From: Megalopta genalis
Taxonomy: Eukaryota > Arthropoda > Insecta > Hymenoptera > Halictidae
Direction of reading: 5' to 3'
Assembly (NCBI RefSeq): GCF_051020955.1
Contig: NW_027476099.1
Coordinates: 792,001-856,000, forward strand
Length of the DNA stretch: 64,000 bases
The translations under genes and the position numbers were made by a program. Shown here piece after piece: positions 14,651 through 29,850 of this stretch; within the stretch, counting starts at the first letter, position 1, and each line of letters starts with the position of its first letter. The notes beneath the pieces were generated by a model. The model did not search any database. It was given only the letters and a program-made list of their open reading frames with translations, and had not been told where the DNA came from.

Positions 14651-17540
14651 TTTCAATTATCTGAAAAAACCTATCATCAGATTTTTTAAATACGAGAATC
14701 TTGCTTAACTAACGCTTTTACATTAGAATTAGGTATTGAGTACGAAATGTAATGTCAGAAAATGGCACTTTACTCTTGTGATTTTTCTGTTTTTTTCAAT
14801 TTTCTGAAAAATCCTAACATTAGATTTTCTTCAAAGTACGATATTCTTGCTTAAATATCGTTTTTACATAGGGATTAGGCATTTAGAACGAAATCTAATG
14901 ACAGAAAATGGCACTTTACTCTTGTGATTTTTCGGTTTTTTCAATTTTCTGAAAGAATCTATCATTAGATTTTTTAAATACGACAATCTTGATTATATAA
15001 CAATTTTACATTAGAATTAAGTTTTTAGAACGAAATGTAATGTCAGAAAATGTCACTTTACTCTTGTGAATTTTCGGTTTTTTCAATTTTCTGAAAGAAT
15101 CTATCATTAGATTTTTTAAATACGACAATCTTGCTTATATAACAATTTTACATTAGAATTAAGTTTTTAGAACGAAATGTAATGTCAGAAAATGTCACTT
15201 TACTCTTGTGAATTTTCGGTTTTTTTAATTTTCTGAAAAAACCTATCATTAGATTTTCTTCAAAGTACGATATTCCTGCTTAAATAACGTTTTTACATAG
15301 GGATTGAGCAGTTAGGACGAAATCTAATGTCAGAAAATGGCGCTTTGCTCTAGTGATTTTTCGGTTTTTCAATTTTCTGAAAAAACCTATCATTAGATGT
15401 TCTCCAAAGTACGATATTCTTGCTTAAATATCGTTTTTACATAGGGATTAGGAATTTAGAACGAAATCAAATGACAGAAAATGGCACTTTACTCTTGTGA
15501 TTTTTCGGTTTTTTCAATTTTCTGAAAGAATCTATCATTAGATTTTTTAAATACGACAATCTTGCTTAACTAACGCTTTTACATTAGAATTAGGTATTGA
15601 GTACGAAATGTAATGTCAGAAAATGGCACTTTACTTTTGTGATTTTTCTGTTTTTTTCAATTTTCTGAAAAATCCTATCATTAGATTTTCTTCAAAATAC
15701 GATATTCGTGCTTAAATAACGTTTTTACATAGGGATTAAGCATTTAGAACGAAATGTAACGTCAGAAAATGGCACTTTGCTCTTGTGATTTTTCGGTTTT
15801 TCCAATTTTCTGAAAAAACCTATCATTAGATTTTCTTCAAGACACAATATTCTTGCTTAGATGACGTTTTTACATAGGGATTAAGCATTTAGAACGACAT
15901 CTAATGTCAGAAAATGACACTTTACTCTTGTGATTTTACGGTTTTTCCAATTTTCTGAAAAAACCTATCATCAGATTTTTTAAATACGAGAATCTTGCTT
16001 AACTAACGATTTTACATTAGAATTAGGTATTGAGTACGAAATATAATGTCAGAAAATGGCACTTTACTCTTGTGATTTTTCGGTTTTTTTCAATTTTCTG
16101 AAAAATCCTATCATTAGATTTTCTTCAAAATACGATATTCCTGCTTAAATAACGTTTTTACATAGGGATTGAGCAGTTAGGACGAAATCTAATGTCAGAA
16201 AATGGCGCTTTGCTCTAGTGATTTTTCGGTTTTTCAATTTTCTGAAAAAACCTATCATTAGATGTTCTCCAAAGTACGATATTCTTGCTTAAATATCGTT
16301 TTTACATAGGGATTAGGAATTTAGAACGAAATCAAATGACAGGAAATGGCACTTTACTCTTGTTATTTTTCGGTTTTTTCAATTTTCTGAAAGAATCTAT
16401 CATTAGATTTTTTAAATACGACAATCTTGCTTAACTAACGCTTTTACATTAGAATTAGGTATTGGGTACGAAATGTAATGTCAGAAAATGGCACTTTACC
16501 TTTGTGATTTTTCTGTTTTTTTCAATTTTCTGAAAAATCCTATCATTAGATTTTCTTCAAAATACGATATTCGTGCTTAAATAACGTTTTTACATAGGGA
16601 TTAAGCATTTAGAACGAAATGTAACGTCAGAAAATGGCACTTTGCTCTTGTGATTTTTCGGTTTTTCCAATTTTCTGAAAAAACCTATCATTAGATTTTC
16701 TTCAAGACACAATATTCTTGCTTAGATGACGTTTTTACATAGGGATTAAGCATTTAGAACGACATCTAATGTCAGAAAATGACACTTTACTCTTGTGATT
16801 TTACGGTTTTTCCAATTTTCTGAAAAAACCTATCATCAGATTTTTTAAATACGAGAATCTTGCTTAACTAACGATTTTACATTAGAATTAGGTATTGAGT
16901 ACGAAATATAATGTCAGAAAATGGCACTTTACTCTTGTGATTTTTCGGTTTTTTTCAATTTTCTGAAAAATCCTATCATTAGATTTTCTTCAAAATACGA
17001 TATTCGTGCTTAAATAACGTTTTTATATAGGGATTAAGCATGTAGAACGAAATGTAACGTCAGAAAATGGCACTCTGCTCTTGTGATTTTTCGGTTTTTC
17101 CAATTTTCTGAAAAAACCTATCATTAGATTTTCTTCAAGACACAATATTCTTGCTTAGATAACGTTTTTACATAGGGATTAAGCATTTAGAACGACATCT
17201 AATGTTAGAAAATGACACTTTACTCTTGCGATTTTACGGTTTTTCCAATTTTCTGAAAAAACCTATCATCAGATTTTTTAAATACGAGAATCTTGCTTAA
17301 CTAACGATTTTACATTAGAATTAGGTATTGAGTACGAAATATAATGTCAGAAAATGGCGCTTTGCTCTAGTGATTTTTCGGTTTTTTCAATTTTCTGAAA
17401 AAACCTATCATTAGATTTTCTTCAAAGCACGATATTCTTGCTTAAATATCGTTTTTACATAGGGATTAGGCATTTAGAACGAAATCTAATGACAGAAAAT
17501 GGCACTTTACTCTTGTGATTTTTCGGTTTTTTCAATTTTC
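14651..17540. repeat. Satellite higher-order block, second copy of 3,421-6,310
   Basis: Matches 3,421-6,310 at offset 11,230. At its right end it switches at once to a further copy of its own interior (from about 15,815, offset about 1,730), so 17,541 is a junction between duplicated blocks rather than the edge of a monomer family. Confidence 0.85.
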
Positions 17541-18087
17541 TGAAAAAACCTATCATTAGATTTTCTTCAAGACACAATATTCTTGCTTAGATGACGTTTT
17601 TACATAGGGATTAAGCATTTAGAACGACATCTAATGTCAGAAAATGACACTTTACTCTTGTGATTTTACGGTATTTCCAATTTTCTGAAAAAACCTATCA
17701 TCAGATTTTTTAAATACGAGAATCTTGCTTAACTAACGATTTTACATTAGAATTAGGTATTGAGTACGAAATATAATGTCAGAAAATGGCACTTTACTCT
17801 TGTGATTTTTCGGTTTTTTTCAATTTTCTGAAAAATCCTATCATTAGATTTTCTTCAAAATACGATATTCCTGCTTAAATAACGTTTTTACATAGGGATT
17901 GAGCAGTTAGGACGAAATCTAATGTCAGAAAATGGCGCTTTGCTCTAGTGATTTTTCGGTTTTTCAATTTTCTGAAAAAACCTATCATTAGATGTTCTCC
18001 AAAGTACGATATTCTTGCTTAAATATCGTTTTTACATAGGGATTAGGAATTTAGAACGAAATCAAATGACAGGAAATGGCACTTTAC

Positions 18088-21000
18088 TCTTGTTATTTTT
18101 CGGTTTTTTCAATTTTCTGAAAGAATCTATCATTAGATTTTTTAAATACGACAATCTTGCTTAACTAACGCTTTTACATTAGAATTAGGTATTGGGTACG
18201 AAATGTAATGTCAGAAAATGGCACTTTACCTTTGTGATTTTTCTGTTTTTTTCAATTTTCTGAAAAATCCTATCATTAGATTTTCTTCAAAATACGATAT
18301 TCGTGCTTAAATAACGTTTTTACATAGGGATTAAGCATTTAGAACGAAATGTAACGTCAGAAAATGGCACTTTGCTCTTGTGATTTTTCGGTTTTTCCAA
18401 TTTTCTGAAAAAACCTATCATTAGATTTTCTTCAAGACACAATATTCTTGCTTAGATGACGTTTTTACATAGGGATTAAGCATTTAGAACGACATCTAAT
18501 GTCAGAAAATGACACTTTACTCTTGTGATTTTACGGTTTTTCCAATTTTCTGAAAAAACCTATCATCAGATTTTTTAAATACGAGAATCTTGCTTAACTA
18601 ACGATTTTACATTAGAATTAGGTATTGAGTACGAAATATAATGTCAGAAAATGGCACTTTACTCTTGTGATTTTTCGGTTTTTTTCAATTTTCTGAAAAA
18701 TCCTATCATTAGATTTTCTTCAAAATACGATATTCGTGCTTAAATAACGTTTTTATATAGGGATTAAGCATGTAGAACGAAATGTAACGTCAGAAAATGG
18801 CACTCTGCTCTTGTGATTTTTCGGTTTTTCCAATTTTCTGAAAAAACCTATCATTAGATTTTCTTCAAGACACAATATTCTTGCTTAGATAACGTTTTTA
18901 CATAGGGATTAAGCATTTAGAACGACATCTAATGTTAGAAAATGACACTTTACTCTTGCGATTTTACGGTTTTTCCAATTTTCTGAAAAAACCTATCATC
19001 AGATTTTTTAAATACGAGAATCTTGCTTAACTAACGATTTTACATTAGAATTAGGTATTGAGTACGAAATATAATGTCAGAAAATGGCGCTTTGCTCTAG
19101 TGATTTTTCGGTTTTTTCAATTTTCTGAAAAAACCTATCATTAGATTTTCTTCAAAGCACGATATTCTTGCTTAAATATCGTTTTTACATAGGGATTAGG
19201 CATTTAGAACGAAATCTAATGACAGAAAATGGCACTTTACTCTTGTGATTTTTCGGTTTTTTCAATTTTCTGAAAGAATCTATCATTAGATTTTTTAAAT
19301 ACGACAATCTTGCTTATATAACAATTTTACATTAGAATTAAGTTTTTAGAACGAAATGTAATCTCAGAAAATGTCACTTTACTCTTGTGATTTTTCGGTT
19401 TTTCCAATTTTCTGAAAAAACCTATCATTAGATTTTCTTCAAAGTACGATATTCGTGCTTAAATAACGTTTTTACATAGTGATTGGGCATTTAGAACGAA
19501 ATCTAATGTCAGAAAATGGCACTTTACTCTTGTGAATTTCCGGTTTTTTCAATTATCTGAAAAAACCTATCATCAGATTTTTTAAATACGAGAATCTTGC
19601 TTAACTAACGCTTTTACATTAGAATTAGGTATTGAGTACGAAATGTAATGTCAGAAAATGGCACTTTACTCTTGTGATTTTTCTGTTTTTTTCAATTTTC
19701 TGAAAAATCCTAACATTAGATTTTCTTCAAAGTACGATATTCTTGCTTAAATAACGTTTCTACATAGGGATTAAGCATTTAGAACGAATTCTAACGTCAG
19801 AAAACTGCGCTTTACTCAAGTGATTTTTCGGTTTTTCCTAATTTCTGAAAGCATCAATCTTTAGATTTTCTTCAAAGTACGATATTCCTGCTTAAATAAC
19901 GTTTTTACATAGGGATTGTGCATTTAGAATGAAATCTAACGTCAGAAAATGGCACTTTACTTTTGTGATTTTTCTGTTTTTTTCAATTTTCTGAAAAATC
20001 CTATCATTAGATTTTCTTCAAGACACAATATTCTTGCTTAGATAACGTTTTTACATAGGGATTAAGCATTTAGAACGACATCTAATGTCAGAAAATGACA
20101 CTTTACTCTTGTGATTTTACGGTTTTTCCAATTTTCTGAAAAAACCTATCATCAGATTTTTTAAATACGAGAATCTTGCTCAACTAACGCTTTTACATTA
20201 GAATTAGGTATTGAGTACGAAATGTAATGTCAGAAAATGGCACTTTACTCTTGTGATTTTTCTGTTTTTTTCAATTTTCTGAAAAATCCTATCATTAGAT
20301 TTTCTTCAAAGTACGATATTCTTGCTTAAATAACGTTTCTACATAGGGATTAAGCATTTAGAACGAATTCTAACGTCAGAAAACTGCGCTTTACTCAAGT
20401 GATTTTTCGGTTTTTTCTAATTTCTGAAAGCATCAATCTTTAGATTTTCTTCAAAGTACGATATTCCTGCTTAAATAACGTTTTTACATAGGGATTGTGC
20501 ATTTAGAATGAAATCTAACGTCAGAAAATGGCACTTTGCTCTTGTGATTTTTCAGTTTTTCCAATTTTCTGAAAAAACCTATCATTAGATTTTCTTCAAG
20601 ACACAATATTCTTGCTTAGATAACGTTTTTACATAGGGATTAAGCATTTAGAACGACATCTAATGTCAGAAAATGACACTTTACTCTTGTGACTTTACGG
20701 TTTTTCCAATTTTCTGAAAAAACCTATCATCAGATTTTTTAAATACGAAAATCTTGCTCAACTAACGCTTTTACATTAGAATTAGGTATTGAGTACGAAA
20801 TGTAATGTCAGAAAATGGCACTTTACTTTTGTGATTTTTCTGTTTTTTTTCAATTTTCTGAAAAATCCTATCATTAGATTTTCTTCAAAGTACGATATTC
20901 TTGCTTAAATAACGTTTCTACATAGGGATTAAGCATTTAGAACGAATTCTAACGTCAGAAAACTGCGCTTTACTCAAGTGATTTTTCGGTTTTTTCTAAT

Positions 21001-21840
21001 TTCTGAAAGCATCAATCATTAGATTTTCTTCAAGACACAATATTCTTGCTTAGATAACGTTTTTACATAGGGATTAAGCATTTAGAACGACATCTAATGT
21101 CAGAAAATGACACTTTACTCTTGTGATTTTACGGTTTTTCCAATTTTCTGAAAAAACCTATCATCAGATTTTTTAAATACGAGAATCTTGCTCAACTAAC
21201 GCTTTTACATTAGAATTAGGTATTGAGTACGAAATGTAATGTCAGAAAATGGCACTTTACTTTTGTGATTTTTCTGTTTTTTTTCAATTTTCTGAAAAAT
21301 CCTATCATTAGATTTTCTTCAAAATACGATATTCGTACTTAAATAACGTTTTTACATAGGGATTAGGCATTTAGAACGAAATGTAATGTCAGAAAATGGC
21401 ACATTACTCTTGTGATTTTTCGGTTTTTTTCAATTTTCTGAAAAATCCTATCATCAGATTTTCTTCAAAATACGATATTCGTGCTTAAATAACGTTTTTA
21501 CATAGGGATTAAGCATGTAGAACGAAATGTAACGTCAGAAAATGGCACTCTGCTCTTCTGATTTTTCGGTTTTTCCAATTTTCTGAAAAAACCTATCATT
21601 AGATTTTCTTCAAGACACAATATTCTTGCTTAGATAACGTTTTTACATAGGGATTAAGCATTTAGAACGACATCTAATGTCAGAAAATGACACTTTACTC
21701 TTGTGACTTTACGGTTTTTCCAATTTTCTGAAAAAACCTATCATCAGATTTTTTAAATACGAAAATCTTGCTCAACTAACGCTTTTACATTAGAATTAGG
21801 TATTGAGTACGAAATGTAATGTCAGAAAATGGCACTTTAC
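18088..21840. repeat. 3,753-bp higher-order unit, tandem copy 1
   Basis: Starts at TCTTGTTATTTTTCGG. The same sequence restarts directly after the end of this unit, at 21,841, so this is a true head-to-tail duplication of a unit of about 26 monomers. The two copies look nearly identical, which points to a recent event. Confidence 0.9.
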
Positions 21841-24800
21841 TCTTGTTATTTTTCGGTTTTTTCAATTTTCTGAAAGAATCTATCATTAGATTTTTTAAAT
21901 ACGACAATCTTGCTTAACTAACGCTTTTACATTAGAATTAGGTATTGGGTACGAAATGTAATGTCAGAAAATGGCACTTTACCTTTGTGATTTTTCTGTT
22001 TTTTTCAATTTTCTGAAAAATCCTATCATTAGATTTTCTTCAAAATACGATATTCGTGCTTAAATAACGTTTTTACATAGGGATTAAGCATTTAGAACGA
22101 AATGTAACGTCAGAAAATGGCACTTTGCTCTTGTGATTTTTCGGTTTTTCCAATTTTCTGAAAAAACCTATCATTAGATTTTCTTCAAGACACAATATTC
22201 TTGCTTAGATGACGTTTTTACATAGGGATTAAGCATTTAGAACGACATCTAATGTCAGAAAATGACACTTTACTCTTGTGATTTTACGGTTTTTCCAATT
22301 TTCTGAAAAAACCTATCATCAGATTTTTTAAATACGAGAATCTTGCTTAACTAACGATTTTACATTAGAATTAGGTATTGAGTACGAAATATAATGTCAG
22401 AAAATGGCACTTTACTCTTGTGATTTTTCGGTTTTTTTCAATTTTCTGAAAAATCCTATCATTAGATTTTCTTCAAAATACGATATTCGTGCTTAAATAA
22501 CGTTTTTATATAGGGATTAAGCATGTAGAACGAAATGTAACGTCAGAAAATGGCACTCTGCTCTTGTGATTTTTCGGTTTTTCCAATTTTCTGAAAAAAC
22601 CTATCATTAGATTTTCTTCAAGACACAATATTCTTGCTTAGATAACGTTTTTACATAGGGATTAAGCATTTAGAACGACATCTAATGTTAGAAAATGACA
22701 CTTTACTCTTGCGATTTTACGGTTTTTCCAATTTTCTGAAAAAACCTATCATCAGATTTTTTAAATACGAGAATCTTGCTTAACTAACGATTTTACATTA
22801 GAATTAGGTATTGAGTACGAAATATAATGTCAGAAAATGGCGCTTTGCTCTAGTGATTTTTCGGTTTTTTCAATTTTCTGAAAAAACCTATCATTAGATT
22901 TTCTTCAAAGCACGATATTCTTGCTTAAATATCGTTTTTACATAGGGATTAGGCATTTAGAACGAAATCTAATGACAGAAAATGGCACTTTACTCTTGTG
23001 ATTTTTCGGTTTTTTCAATTTTCTGAAAGAATCTATCATTAGATTTTTTAAATACGACAATCTTGCTTATATAACAATTTTACATTAGAATTAAGTTTTT
23101 AGAACGAAATGTAATCTCAGAAAATGTCACTTTACTCTTGTGATTTTTCGGTTTTTCCAATTTTCTGAAAAAACCTATCATTAGATTTTCTTCAAAGTAC
23201 GATATTCGTGCTTAAATAACGTTTTTACATAGGGATTGGGCATTTAGAACGAAATCTAATGTCAGAAAATGGCACTTTACTCTTGTGAATTTCCGGTTTT
23301 TTCAATTATCTGAAAAAACCTATCATCAGATTTTTTAAATACGAGAATCTTGCTTAACTAACGCTTTTACATTAGAATTAGGTATTGAGTACGAAATGTA
23401 ATGTCAGAAAATGGCACTTTACTCTTGTGATTTTTCTGTTTTTTTCAATTTTCTGAAAAATCCTAACATTAGATTTTCTTCAAAGTACGATATTCTTGCT
23501 TAAATAACGTTTCTACATAGGGATTAAGCATTTAGAACGAATTCTAACGTCAGAAAACTGCGCTTTACTCAAGTGATTTTTCGGTTTTTCCTAATTTCTG
23601 AAAGCATCAATCTTTAGATTTTCTTCAAAGTACGATATTCCTGCTTAAATAACGTTTTTACATAGGGATTGTGCATTTAGAATGAAATCTAACGTCAGAA
23701 AATGGCACTTTACTTTTGTGATTTTTCTGTTTTTTTCATTTTCTGAAAAATCCTATCATTAGATTTTCTTCAAGACACAATATTCTTGCTTAGATAACGT
23801 TTTTACATAGGGATTAAGCATTTAGAACGACATCTAATGTCAGAAAATGACACTTTACTCTTGTGATTTTACGGTTTTTCCAATTTTCTGAAAAAACCTA
23901 TCATCAGATTTTTTAAATACGAGAATCTTGCTCAACTAACGCTTTTACATTAGAATTAGGTATTGAGTACGAAATGTAATGTCAGAAAATGGCACTTTAC
24001 TCTTGTGATTTTTCTGTTTTTTTCAATTTTCTGAAAAATCCTATCATTAGATTTTCTTCAAAGTACGATATTCTTGCTTAAATAACGTTTCTACATAGGG
24101 ATTAAGCATTTAGAACGAATTCTAACGTCAGAAAACTGCGCTTTACTCAAGTGATTTTTCGGTTTTTTCTAATTTCTGAAAGCATCAATCTTTAGATTTT
24201 CTTCAAAGTACGATATTCCTGCTTAAATAACGTTTTTACATAGGGATTGTGCATTTAGAATGAAATCTAACGTCAGAAAATGGCACTTTGCTCTTGTGAT
24301 TTTTCAGTTTTTCCAATTTTCTGAAAAAACCTATCATTAGATTTTCTTCAAGACACAATATTCTTGCTTAGATAACGTTTTTACATAGGGATTAAGCATT
24401 TAGAACGACATCTAATGTCAGAAAATGACACTTTACTCTTGTGACTTTACGGTTTTTCCAATTTTCTGAAAAAACCTATCATCAGATTTTTTAAATACGA
24501 AAATCTTGCTCAACTAACGCTTTTACATTAGAATTAGGTATTGAGTACGAAATGTAATGTCAGAAAATGGCACTTTACTTTTGTGATTTTTCTGTTTTTT
24601 TTCAATTTTCTGAAAAATCCTATCATTAGATTTTCTTCAAAGTACGATATTCTTGCTTAAATAACGTTTCTACATAGGGATTAAGCATTTAGAACGAATT
24701 CTAACGTCAGAAAACTGCGCTTTACTCAAGTGATTTTTCGGTTTTTTCTAATTTCTGAAAGCATCAATCATTAGATTTTCTTCAAGACACAATATTCTTG

Positions 24801-25592
24801 CTTAGATAACGTTTTTACATAGGGATTAAGCATTTAGAACGACATCTAATGTCAGAAAATGACACTTTACTCTTGTGATTTTACGGTTTTTCCAATTTTC
24901 TGAAAAAACCTATCATCAGATTTTTTAAATACGAGAATCTTGCTCAACTAACGCTTTTACATTAGAATTAGGTATTGAGTACGAAATGTAATGTCAGAAA
25001 ATGGCACTTTACTTTTGTGATTTTTCTGTTTTTTTTCAATTTTCTGAAAAATCCTATCATTAGATTTTCTTCAAAATACGATATTCGTACTTAAATAACG
25101 TTTTTACATAGGGATTAGGCATTTAGAACGAAATGTAATGTCAGAAAATGGCACATTACTCTTGTGATTTTTCGGTTTTTTTCAATTTTCTGAAAAATCC
25201 TATCATCAGATTTTCTTCAAAATACGATATTCGTGCTTAAATAACGTTTTTACATAGGGATTAAGCATGTAGAACGAAATGTAACGTCAGAAAATGGCAC
25301 TCTGCTCTTCTGATTTTTCGGTTTTTCCAATTTTCTGAAAAAACCTATCATTAGATTTTCTTCAAGACACAATATTCTTGCTTAGATAACGTTTTTACAT
25401 AGGGATTAAGCATTTAGAACGACATCTAATGTCAGAAAATGACACTTTACTCTTGTGACTTTACGGTTTTTCCAATTTTCTGAAAAAACCTATCATCAGA
25501 TTTTTTAAATACGAAAATCTTGCTCAACTAACGCTTTTACATTAGAATTAGGTATTGAGTACGAAATGTAATGTCAGAAAATGGCACTTTAC
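21841..25592. repeat. 3,752-bp higher-order unit, tandem copy 2
   Basis: Directly follows copy 1 (18,088-21,840). It is one base shorter because of a missing T or A near 23,738 (TTTTTTTCATTTTCTG instead of TTTTTTTCAATTTTCTG). The repeat ends at ATGGCACTTTAC; copy 1 then runs into copy 2, while copy 2 runs into a different monomer (TTTTGTGA). Confidence 0.9.
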
Positions 25593-26960
25593 TTTTGTGA
25601 TTTTTCTGTTTTTTTTCAATTTTCTGAAAAATCCTATCATTAGATTTTCTTCAAAATACGATATTCGTACTTAAATAACGTTTTTACATAGGGATTAGGC
25701 ATTTAGAACGAAATGTAATGTCAGAAAATGGCACATTACTCTTGTGATTTTTCGGTTTTTTTCAATTTTCTGAAAAATCCTATCATCAGATTTTCTTCAA
25801 AATACGATATTCTTGCTTAAATAACGTTTCTACATAGGGATTAAGCATGTAGAACGAAATGTAACGTCAGAAAATGGCACTCTGCTCTTCTGATTTTTCG
25901 GTTTTTCCAATTTTCTGAAAAAACCTATCATTAGATTTTCTTCAAGACACAATATTCTTGCTTAAATATCGTTTTTACATAGGGATTAGGCATTTAGAAC
26001 GAAATCTAATGACAGAAAATGGCACTTTACTCCTGTGATTTTTCGGTTTTTTCAATTTTCTGAAAGAATCTATCATTAGATTTTTTAAATACGACAATCT
26101 TGCTTATATAACAATTTTACATTAGAATTAAGTTTTTAGAACGAAATGTAATGTCAGAAAATGTCACTTTACTCTTGTGAATTTTCGGTTTTTTCAATTT
26201 TCTGAAAAAACCTATCATTAGATTTTCTTCAAAGTACGATATTCCTGCTTAAATAACGTTTTTACATAGGGATTGAGCAGTTAGGACGAAATCTAATGTC
26301 AGAGAATGGCACTTTACACTTGTGAATTTTCGGTTTTTTCAATTATCTGAAAAAACCTATCATCAGATTTTTTAAATACGAGAATCTTGCTTAACTAACG
26401 CTTTTACATTAGAATTAGGTATTGAGTACGAAATGTAATGTCAGAAAATGGCACTTTACTCTTGTGATTTTTCTGTTTTTTTCAATTTTCTGAAAAATCC
26501 TAACATTAGATTTTCTTCAAAGTACGATATTCTTGCTTAAATAACGTTTCTACATAGGGATTAAGCATTTAGAACGAATTCTAACGTCAGAAAACTGCGC
26601 TTTACTCAAGTGATTTTTCGGTTTTTTCTAATTTCTGAAAGCATCAATCATTAGATTTTCTTCAAGACACAATATTCTTGCTTAGATAACGTTTTTACAT
26701 AGGGATTAAGCATTTAGAACGACATCTAATGTCAGAAAATGACACTTTACTCTTGTGATTTTACGGTTTTTCCAATTTTCTGAAAAAACCTATCATCAGA
26801 TTTTTTAAATACGAGAATCTTGCTCAACTAACGCTTTTACATTAGAATTAGGTATTGAGTACGAAATGTAATGTCAGAAAATGGCACTTTACTTTTGTGA
26901 TTTTTCTGTTTTTTTTCAATTTTCTGAAAAATCCTATCATTAGATTTTCTTCAAAATACG

Positions 26961-29850
26961 ATATTCGTACTTAAATAACGTTTTTACATAGGGATTAGGC
27001 ATTTAGAACGAAATGTAATGTCAGAAAATGGCACATTACTCTTGTGATTTTTCGGTTTTTTTCAATTTTCTGAAAAATCCTATCATCAGATTTTCTTCAA
27101 AATACGATATTCGTGCTTAAATAACGTTTTTACATAGGGATTAAGCATGTAGAACGAAATGTAACGTCAGAAAATGGCACTCTGCTCTTCTGATTTTTCG
27201 GTTTTTCCAATTTTCTGAAAAAACCTATCATTAGATTTTCTTCAAGACACAATATTCTTGCTTAAATATCGTTTTTACATAGGGATTAGGCATTTAGAAC
27301 GAAATCTAATGACAGAAAATGGCACTTTACTCCTGTGATTTTTCGGTTTTTTCAATTTTCTGAAAAAACCTGTCTTCAGATTTTTTAAATACGAGAATCT
27401 TGCTTAACTAACGCTTTTACATTAGAATTAGGTATTGAGTACGAAATGTAATGTCAGAAAATGGCACTTTACTCTTGTGATTTTTCTGTTTTTTTCAATT
27501 TTCTGAAAAATCCTAACATTAGATTTTCTTCAAAGTACGATATTCTTGCTTAGATATCGTTTTTACATAGGGATTATGTATTTAGAACGAAATCTAATGA
27601 CAGAAAATGGCACTTTACTCTTGTGATTTTTCGGTTTTTTCAATTTTCTGAAAGAATCTATCATTAGATTTTTTAGATACGACAATCTTGCTTATATAAC
27701 AATTTACATTAGAATTAAGTTTTTAGAACGAAATGTAATGTCAGAAAATGTCACTTTACTCTTGTGAATTTTCGGTTTTTTCAATTTTCTGAAAGAATCT
27801 ATCATTAGATTTTTTAAATACGACAATCTTGCTTATATAACAATTTTACATTAGAATTAAGTTTTTAGAACGAAATGTAATGTCAGAAAATGTCACTTTA
27901 CTCTTGTGAATTTTCGGTTTTTTCAATTTTCTGAAAAAACCTATCATTAGATTTTCTTCAAAGTACGATATTCCTGCTTAAATAACGTTTTTACATAGGG
28001 ATTGAGCAGTTAGGACGAAATCTAATGTCAGAAAATGGCACTTTACTCTTGTGAATTTTCGGTTTTTTCAATTATCTGAAAAAACCTATCATCAGATTTT
28101 TTAAATACGAGAATCTTGCTTAACTAACGCTTTTACATTAGAATTAGGTATTGAGTACGAAATGTAATGTCAGAAAATGGCACTTTACTTTTGTGATTTT
28201 TCTGTTTTTTTCAATTTTCTGAAAAATCCTATCATTAGATTTTCTTCAAAATACGATATTCGTGCTTAAATAACGTTTTTACATAGGGATTAAGCATTTA
28301 GAACGAAGTCTAATGTCAGAACATGGCACTTTACTCCTGTGATTTTTCGGTTTTTTCAATTTTCTGAAAAAACCTGTCATCAGATTTTTCAATACGAGAA
28401 TCTTGCTTAACTAACGATTTTACATTAGAATTAAGTATTTAGAACGAAATCTAATGTCAGAAAATGGCACTTTACTCTTGTGAATTTTCGGTTTTTTCAA
28501 TTTTCTGAAAAAACCTATCATTAGATTTTCTTCAAAGTACGATAATCCTGCTTAAATAACGCTTTTACATAGGGATTGATCAGTTAGGACGAAATCTAAT
28601 GTCAGAAAATGGCACTTTACTCTTGTGAATTTTCGGTTTTTTCAATTATCTGAAAAAACCTATCACCAGATTTTTTAAATACGAGAATCTTGCTTAACTA
28701 ACGATTTTACATTATAATTAGGTATTGAGTACGAAATGTAATGTCAGAAAATGGCACATTACTCTTGTGATTTTTTCTGTTTTTTTCAATTTTCTGAAAA
28801 ATCCTAACATTAGATTTTCTTCAAAGTACGATATTCTTGCTTAAATATCGTTTTTACATAGGGATTATGTATTTAGAACGAAATCTAATGACAGAAAATG
28901 GCACTTTACTCTTGTGATTTTTCGGTTTTTTCAATTTTCTGAAAGAATCTATCATTAGATTTTTTAAATACGACAATCTTGCTTATATAACAATTTTACA
29001 TTAGAATTAAGTTTTTAGAACGAAATGTAATGTCAGAAAATGTCACTTTACTCTTGTGAATTTTCGGTGTTTTCAATTTTCTGAAAGAATCTATCATTAG
29101 ATTTTTTAAATACGACAATCTTGCTTATATAACAATTTTACATTAGAATTAAGTTTTTAGAACGAAATGTAATGTCAGAAAATGTCACTTTACTCTTGTG
29201 AATTTTCGGTTTTTTCAATTTTCTGAAAAAACCTATCATTAGATTTTCTTCAAAGTACGATATTCCTGCTTAAATAACGTTTTTACATAGGGATTAAGCA
29301 TTTAGAACGACATCTAATGTCAGAAAATGACACTTTACTCTTGTGATTTTACGGTTTTTCCAATTTTCTGAAAAAACCTATCATCAGATTTTTTAAATAC
29401 GAGAATCTTGCTCAACTAACGCTTTTACATTAGAATTAGGTATTGAGTACGAAATGTAATGTCAGAAAATGGCACTTTACTTTTGTGATTTTTCTGTTTT
29501 TTTCAATTTTCTGAAAAATCCTATCATTAGATTTTCTTCAAAATACGATATTCGTACTTAAATAACGTTTTTACATAGGGATTAGGCATTTAGAACGAAA
29601 TGTAATGTCAGAAAATGGCACATTACTCTTGTGATTTTTCGGTTTTTTTCAATTTTCTGAAAAATCCTATCATCAGATTTTCTTCAAAATACGATATTCG
29701 TGCTTAAATAACGTTTTTACATAGGGATTAAGCATGTAGAACGAAATGTAACGTCAGAAAATGGCACTCTGCTCTTGTGATTTTTCGGTTTTTCCAATTT
29801 TCTGAAAAAACCTATCATTAGATTTTCTTCAAGACACAATATTCTTGCTT
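26961..29850. repeat. Three-copy higher-order block, copy B
   Basis: Matches copy A (7,501 onward) at offset 19,460 and copy C (36,751 onward) at offset 9,790. It parts from copy A near 29,850, where it reads TTGCTTAGATAACG and copy A reads TTGCTTAAATATCG. Confidence 0.85.
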
